A DNA stretch of 9,762 nt from positions 1 to 9,762 of the forward strand of contig JAGMDP010000203.1 in NCBI GenBank assembly GCA_023128635.1, read 5' to 3'. This DNA comes from Candidatus Heimdallarchaeota archaeon. GTDB lineage: Archaea; Asgardarchaeota; Heimdallarchaeia; JABLTI01. Both the position numbers and the translations under genes were made by a program. A model generated the notes under the pieces. It worked only from the letters and a program-made list of their open reading frames with translations. It was not told the DNA's origin and ran no database searches. This document shows positions 6,447 through 9,762 of this stretch, piece by piece; position 1 is the first letter of the stretch, and the number at the start of each line of letters is the position of its first letter.

Positions 6447-6818
6447 TTAAGCAAGAATTCGAACTCTCTTGAGCTCTGTTGCTGGTAATTCCATTAAGTC
6501 TCTTAATGTAAGTGCTTTTCCGCCAGCTTTTATTATCTTATCTTTGGCAACTTCGCTGAAATTCAATGCAGCGACAGTATAGCTGCCCTTTATCTCTCCT
6601 GAAGCTAAGACTTTTCCAGGAACAACAACCAATTCACCTTTCCTAGCATAACGACTGATTTTGCTAAGATTAATGGCAGGTCGTATTCTTCTGGGCTTAC
6701 CTAACTTCTTAGAGAGAACATTCCAAAAATTGTGCTTCTTATCAGCAGCACTTTTTTTTCTCAAGTCGCGTATTAACGCGACGGTATTAGGATCAGATGG
6801 CCCTGTGGGTTTTGGCAA
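6447..6818 (-). CDS. rpl18e: 50S ribosomal protein eL18 (L18e)
   Basis: This is large-subunit protein eL18, shared by archaea and eukaryotes. Conserved parts are the NTVALIRDLRKKS helix near the N-terminus, WNVLSKKLGKPRR, INLSKISRYARKGELVVVPGKVLASGEI, and a C-terminal KAGGKALTLRDL. I choose the TTG at 6818 as start because GGAGGAT (6834-6828) sits 9 to 11 bases upstream and the resulting 123-residue protein begins near the family N-terminus. A TTG at 6842 would add 8 residues but lacks an SD and lies inside an inverted repeat (6840-6861). The gene is 49 bases downstream of rpo3 and precedes uL13, the standard archaeal order. Confidence 0.95.
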   Translation of the reverse strand: MPKPTGPSDPNTVALIRDLRKKSAADKKHNFWNVLSKKLGKPRRIRPAINLSKISRYARKGELVVVPGKVLASGEIKGSYTVAALNFSEVAKDKIIKAGGKALTLRDLMELPATELKRVRILA

Positions 6819-6839
6819 TTTCTCACAATCCTCCGTCTT

Positions 6840-6861
6840 CAATTAATGAAAACTTTAATTG
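6840..6861 (-). repeat. Inverted repeat between rpo3 and eL18, just ahead of the eL18 SD
   Basis: CAATTAA (6840-6846) and TTAATTG (6855-6861) can form a 7-bp stem with an 8-base loop in the transcript. It ends 5 bases before GGAGGAT. It might affect eL18 translation or mRNA processing, but the stem is AT-rich and weak. Confidence 0.35.
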
Positions 6862-6867
6862 GATTAA

Positions 6868-7701
6868 TCATTTTTTACGCTTTAGAAAACTTTCCAAAGC
6901 GACTTTATATTCGGTCTCGAAATCCTTAGCTTTACTTTTGAGGATTTCGGTTGCTTTCTTAAATGTTACAAGAGGAGATAATGCTCCAGTAGTTTCAAGT
7001 AAGAAAATGTAATCTCCTTCAACTTGACTCATTTTTAATGAATCATAACTGCAGGCATTAGTACAGAGATCGCAGAGCAAACAAGCAAGAGGGTCAGTTA
7101 GTTTGACCACCTTTTTGTTTACCTGTAAGATATTCAAAGGACAAGCGTCAACGCATTCCATACAATTGGTGCATTTTGAAGAGTCTTGTTGAACAAGGGG
7201 ATAATAACGATAACTGCAAGTTACTGCAGGAGACCATTTTGCATGTTGTTTTCCTCTACCCATCATTGCAATTGCTTCCAAAGTGATTTTTTGACCAGCA
7301 CCGAGTTTAGCAATGGGTATTTTATCAGAAACGGGTTTTATTTTGTCATCATTTGAATCTAAATCTTTAGTATAAACCACCTTTGTTTCGTTGTCACCGG
7401 CTTCTGCTTCAAGTGTTAATGGCACAGAGCAAAACTGACAGCCTTCGCCACCGCAATTATCACACTCACTGGCGACTGTAAACTCATCGGCAGGAGTTGT
7501 TAGAGGTACAAGACCAAGTCTGTGGGCAACAATTTCATCAAGAACGGGGGAAGTATTCTCAACCAGAATTATATCTTCAATTGCTAATGTAGGTACCTCT
7601 GAGATAATGGTTCTGCGAAGAGCATTCACAAAGGTAAAATTGCTTCCTCTTATGATGAAACGAAGCTTGTTATTCTTATTTTCAATTACCTCTATTTCCA
7701 T
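6868..7701 (-). CDS. rpo3: DNA-directed RNA polymerase subunit D (Rpo3) with two [4Fe-4S] ferredoxin-like motifs
   Basis: This is the archaeal counterpart of the bacterial alpha N-terminal domain and eukaryotic RPB3. With Rpo11 (L) it forms the platform for polymerase assembly. The N-terminal dimerisation part contains FTFVNALRRTIISEVPTLAIEDI (about residues 22-44). The inserted domain has C80, C83, C88 and C91 (CxxCx4CxxC). Then come two full ferredoxin motifs: C177-C180-C183-C187-P and C207-C210-C213-C217. The C-terminal part (223-277) returns to the platform fold. At 277 residues it is of normal length for the cluster-bearing type. The start is ATG at 7701 with GTGAT 6 bases upstream. It opens the operon that continues with eL18, uL13 and uS9; the usual preceding uS13-uS4-uS11 genes are not here. 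Confidence 0.97.
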   Translation of the reverse strand: MEIEVIENKNNKLRFIIRGSNFTFVNALRRTIISEVPTLAIEDIILVENTSPVLDEIVAHRLGLVPLTTPADEFTVASECDNCGGEGCQFCSVPLTLEAEAGDNETKVVYTKDLDSNDDKIKPVSDKIPIAKLGAGQKITLEAIAMMGRGKQHAKWSPAVTCSYRYYPLVQQDSSKCTNCMECVDACPLNILQVNKKVVKLTDPLACLLCDLCTNACSYDSLKMSQVEGDYIFLLETTGALSPLVTFKKATEILKSKAKDFETEYKVALESFLKRKK

Positions 7702-7736
7702 GGTAAATCACGGCGTAATATGTTGTCCTCTAAATT

Positions 7737-7745
7737 CATATAAAG
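7737..7745 (-). promoter_or_regulatory. Possible TATA element for the rpo3 operon
   Basis: CTTTATATG on the minus strand, centred near 7741, predicts a start near 7715 and a leader of about 14 bases. The palindrome at 7759-7770 lies directly upstream, over or next to the BRE position. Confidence 0.4.
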
Positions 7746-7758
7746 AAAAGGACAATTT

Positions 7759-7770
7759 TGATACGTATCA
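7759..7770. promoter_or_regulatory. Perfect 12-bp palindrome in the rpo3-nadM divergent intergenic region
   Basis: TGATACGTATCA is its own reverse complement and has more GC than its surroundings. It lies 14 bases upstream of the rpo3 TATA candidate and 24 bases upstream of the nadM one, a good place for a dimeric regulator acting on either gene. No regulator is identified. Confidence 0.45.
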
Positions 7771-7793
7771 GTTCTCGAATGTTTGAAATTAAC

Positions 7794-7800
7794 TTATAAA
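7794..7800 (+). promoter_or_regulatory. Possible TATA element for nadM
   Basis: TTATAAA predicts a start near 7823 and a leader of about 80 bases. A second candidate, TTATTTTAA at 7852-7860, would give a leader near 20 bases. The 203-base gap 7702-7904 otherwise holds the palindrome, an inverted repeat (TAAAGTT 7797-7803 / AACTTTA 7817-7823) and an SD-like AAGGAGGG at 7859-7866 with no start codon after it. Confidence 0.35.
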
Positions 7801-7904
7801 GTTTTTCAACACGATGAACTTTAACACGTAATTTAATAGTCACAAAACAAATTATTTTAAGGAGGGAAAAATACACATCAATTAGTTAATTACGGTGGTT
7901 TGTA

Positions 7905-8432
7905 ATGCGTGGAATGATAGTTGGAAGATTTCAGCCTTTTCATAATGGGCACTTGAAAGCAATAAAATATATTCTTAACGAAGTTGATGATTTAATAGTA
8001 ATAATTGCTGCGTCTCAACAAAGCCATCAACCAGATAATCCTTTCACTGCGGGAGAAAGGTATGATATGATTCATAATACACTTATCGAGGAATTAAAGG
8101 ACCTTACTCAAGTGATCATTATACCTGCGAATGATATAAAGGATAATGGATTGTGGGTTGCCCATATTACTCGATTAGTTCCGAAATTCGACATTGTTTA
8201 TACTAATAATCCACTAACTGAACACTTATTCTCATTAACTGATAAAGAAGTAAGAAGACCACCTCTCTATGAAAGAGAGGATTACAATGCAGACCATATT
8301 CGTGATTTAATGAAAAATGACAAGAAAGAATGGAAGGACCTAGTTCCGAAAGCAGTTGTTAAAGTGATTAAGGAAATAGAAGGACTAAAAAGAATTAAAA
8401 CTGTAAATTCTTCAGATAAACTTAGGATGTAA
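7905..8432 (+). CDS. nadM: Nicotinamide-nucleotide adenylyltransferase, archaeal type (NadM)
   Basis: This enzyme joins NMN and ATP to give NAD+ and pyrophosphate in the cytoplasm, the last step of NAD synthesis. The 175-residue length matches archaeal NadM. The nucleotidyltransferase signature GRFQPFHNGH is at residues 7-16. ASQQSHQPDNPFTAGER (36-52), LWVAHI (83-88) and PLYEREDY (120-127) follow as in the family. The second nucleotide motif, usually SGTxIR (the ISxTxxR type), reads NADHIR at 128-133; the Arg is kept but Ser and Thr are replaced. The start is ATG at 7905, with GGTGG 6 bases upstream. It is divergent from rpo3, and its last 11 bases overlap the end of the convergent alkyltransferase gene. 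Confidence 0.95.
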   Translation: MRGMIVGRFQPFHNGHLKAIKYILNEVDDLIVIIAASQQSHQPDNPFTAGERYDMIHNTLIEELKDLTQVIIIPANDIKDNGLWVAHITRLVPKFDIVYTNNPLTEHLFSLTDKEVRRPPLYEREDYNADHIRDLMKNDKKEWKDLVPKAVVKVIKEIEGLKRIKTVNSSDKLRM

Positions 8433-8796
8433 ATTTGTGTCTGTATACCCGCAGATCTATTTTTCCTTTAACTACTTCTACACCTTCATCTCTAAGCATC
8501 TTCGCTTTTTCCTTTACAGCTCCTGGAGCTCCTCCTCGGAAGTTTCCAATTGCACCATCAGATTTTATTACACGATGACAAGGAATGTAAGGACCACAAG
8601 GATTATTTCTCATTGTTGTGCCAACAGCTTGTGCGGATGGCTTCCATTTAGAATCTCTTCTGGATAATTCATTAGCTAAATCACCATAAGTCACAACTTT
8701 GCCTTTTGGAACTTCAGCTAAAAGTCTCAAAATTGCTTGTTGGTATGGACCTAATTTTACTAATTTCTTTTCATCTTCTGCGGTAATCTTGTACAT
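8422..8796 (-). CDS. ogt: O6-alkylguanine-DNA alkyltransferase, single-domain form
   Basis: This suicide repair protein moves the alkyl group from O6-alkylguanine to its own cysteine. With the start at ATG 8796 it has 124 residues and consists of the DNA-binding and active-site domain only; the N-terminal ribonuclease-H-like domain of full-length enzymes is missing. Visible motifs are GPYQQAILRLLAEVP (16-30), VTYGDLA (35-41), AQAVGTTMRNNP with the probable Arg finger R63, the active site IPCHRV with C73, and GNFRGG (84-89). Because it is PCHR and not PWHR, it is a likely active transferase and not an alkyltransferase-like protein. GTGAT (8801-8805) acts as SD 4 bases upstream, so the GTG at 8805 is probably not the start. 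It overlaps nadM tail to tail by 11 bases. Confidence 0.93.
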   Translation of the reverse strand: MYKITAEDEKKLVKLGPYQQAILRLLAEVPKGKVVTYGDLANELSRRDSKWKPSAQAVGTTMRNNPCGPYIPCHRVIKSDGAIGNFRGGAPGAVKEKAKMLRDEGVEVVKGKIDLRVYRHKFTS

Positions 8797-8888
8797 TTGA
8801 ATCACTTATTCGTTTAAACTACTTCTTACATTAAATCTAATCAATAAATAATCTTACGAAAAATATCATTATTAACATAAGAGTATAA

Positions 8889-9762
8889 TCAAGAATTGTT
8901 CGGTTCACAAGAAATAATTCCAGAGCCACCTTCTGACCCTTCTACTTCAAATTCTGCATTTGTGATCTTTTTGGCAATTTCAATATTGGTCAGTGTATGT
9001 AAAGTGATTTTTCCAGTTTCGATAACTGAAGGAAAATCAGATATTGTCATCCAGATAATTAATTGATCTGCTAAATGATAATCGATTGGTTTTCCGTATT
9101 TAATTTGTTGAAGTAAATTTTGTGCTGCAATGCTTCCTACTTCTTCAGCTGGTATTCCTCTTCTCCCTAAAGAATCACCAGCAAGATATGTTTGATGGTT
9201 TGTTTTAGTCCAAAGTGTTATTCCTGTCCCGGGACCTGCATGAGGATCATATTTGGGTTTACACCATAAGGATTCTATCTTGCCAATTTTTAGTTTATGC
9301 TTCTTCAATTCCTCAGATGCTGAGGTAATCATTCTGTCAACAATATGCTCTGGAAGCTGGACAGCATGAGCAGCCCCATCGACCTGTTCAATCTCTAAAG
9401 GTTTTTCTAGTTTGTATTGAATTGGTTTTAATCGTATTTTTGGTTGAACATCACATGATAATGTTCCACTACCTTTCGGGTAATGACCTCTCCGCCCTAA
9501 ACAGGTAATGACATCTACACCAATGTTTTTCAGTATTGGTAAGAAAACTGATCGGATGTAATCATAAGGTGGAGCCATTGGGACATCTGTTCCACCCTTC
9601 ATCAAAAATTTAACTTCTTCTGGTGCATGAACAGCGATCGGAAGAATTGCTTGGAGGAGTAATGATAAACTTCCAGCAGTTTTAACATCAATTTCAAATT
9701 CACCGCCCTGAATTACTCCAGGAAAAAATTTGATTGCTTGAGAACCTACACGAACTCCTTCG
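8889..9762 (-). CDS. rtcA: RNA 3'-terminal phosphate cyclase (RtcA), N-terminus cut by window edge
   Basis: This ATP-dependent enzyme converts an RNA 3'-phosphate to a 2',3'-cyclic phosphate through an enzyme-AMP intermediate. The open frame continues to the window edge, giving 291 visible residues of a usual 330-350; the TTG at 9605 is internal. Motifs in visible numbering are VGSQAIKFFPGVIQGG (5-20), DVKTAGSLSLLLQAILP (25-41), KGGTDVPMAPPYDY (55-68), GRRGHYPKGSG (89-99), GPGTGITLW (176-184) and HLADQL (229-234), whose histidine matches the adenylated residue of the family. The C-terminal TLHTLTNIEIAKK is also typical. TAGS is preceded by K where relatives have G. No RtcB or archease gene is seen next to it. 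Confidence 0.94.
   Translation of the reverse strand, partial: EGVRVGSQAIKFFPGVIQGGEFEIDVKTAGSLSLLLQAILPIAVHAPEEVKFLMKGGTDVPMAPPYDYIRSVFLPILKNIGVDVITCLGRRGHYPKGSGTLSCDVQPKIRLKPIQYKLEKPLEIEQVDGAAHAVQLPEHIVDRMITSASEELKKHKLKIGKIESLWCKPKYDPHAGPGTGITLWTKTNHQTYLAGDSLGRRGIPAEEVGSIAAQNLLQQIKYGKPIDYHLADQLIIWMTISDFPSVIETGKITLHTLTNIEIAKKITNAEFEVEGSEGGSGIISCEPNNS

Noticed and set aside
6661..7012. Plus-strand frames opposite eL18 and the end of rpo3
   Set aside because: They are antisense to conserved ribosomal and polymerase genes and have no independent evidence.
8437..8667. Plus-strand frame opposite the alkyltransferase
   Set aside because: It is antisense to the PCHR-containing enzyme and shows no recognisable product.
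8812..8819. GTTTAAAC palindrome upstream of the alkyltransferase
   Set aside because: It is short and AT-rich, lies only 15 bases from the start codon, and is expected by chance in this composition.
1..9762. CRISPR array, tRNA, insertion sequence or prophage signs
   Set aside because: I saw no regularly spaced repeats, no cloverleaf-like sequence, no transposase or integrase motifs and no terminal repeats. Gene content is housekeeping.

Overview
This is an AT-rich archaeal window. Archaeal identity rests on RNA polymerase subunit D (Rpo3) carrying a ferredoxin-like insert, ribosomal proteins eL18, uL13 and uS9 in archaeal gene order, an archaeal-type NMN adenylyltransferase (NadM), TATA-like promoters and clear Shine-Dalgarno (SD) sites. 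A gene at 1411-2064 looks like ribosomal protein eL13. That protein is known mainly from eukaryotes and from TACK and Asgard archaea, so I infer an Asgard or TACK-related lineage, and I lean towards an AT-rich Asgard. The phylum is not proven by this window.

Layout, left to right. A Cys/Met-metabolism PLP enzyme (minus strand) runs off the left edge. It shares a divergent promoter region with a plus-strand gene for an unrecognised four-helix membrane protein. The eL13 gene follows, with a very long charged tail, and ends in a textbook hairpin plus T-tract at 2057-2095. Convergent to it lies a minus-strand tldD-tldE pair encoding a heterodimeric metallopeptidase; the two genes abut with no gap. 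Upstream of tldD is a stand-alone HEPN-domain gene whose promoter is rich in dyads. Next is the minus-strand operon rpo3-eL18-uL13-uS9, closed by a hairpin terminator at 5484-5514.

An intergenic region (7702-7904) with a perfect 12-bp palindrome separates that operon from plus-strand nadM (NAD synthesis). nadM overlaps tail to tail with a minus-strand O6-alkylguanine-DNA alkyltransferase. An RNA 3'-terminal phosphate cyclase (RtcA) gene runs off the right edge.

The genes are mostly housekeeping: translation and transcription (eL13, Rpo3 operon), NAD synthesis, DNA repair, RNA end processing, peptide processing and sulfur amino-acid metabolism. There is no mobile element, CRISPR array, tRNA or rRNA. 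The points most worth a second look are the extended eL13, a TldD whose metal motif has shortened from HExxxH to HExxH, the isolated Rpo3 operon lacking its usual flanking genes, the orphan HEPN gene with its dyads, and several small symmetric elements in promoters and leaders. I found no clear sign of a new multi-gene system.
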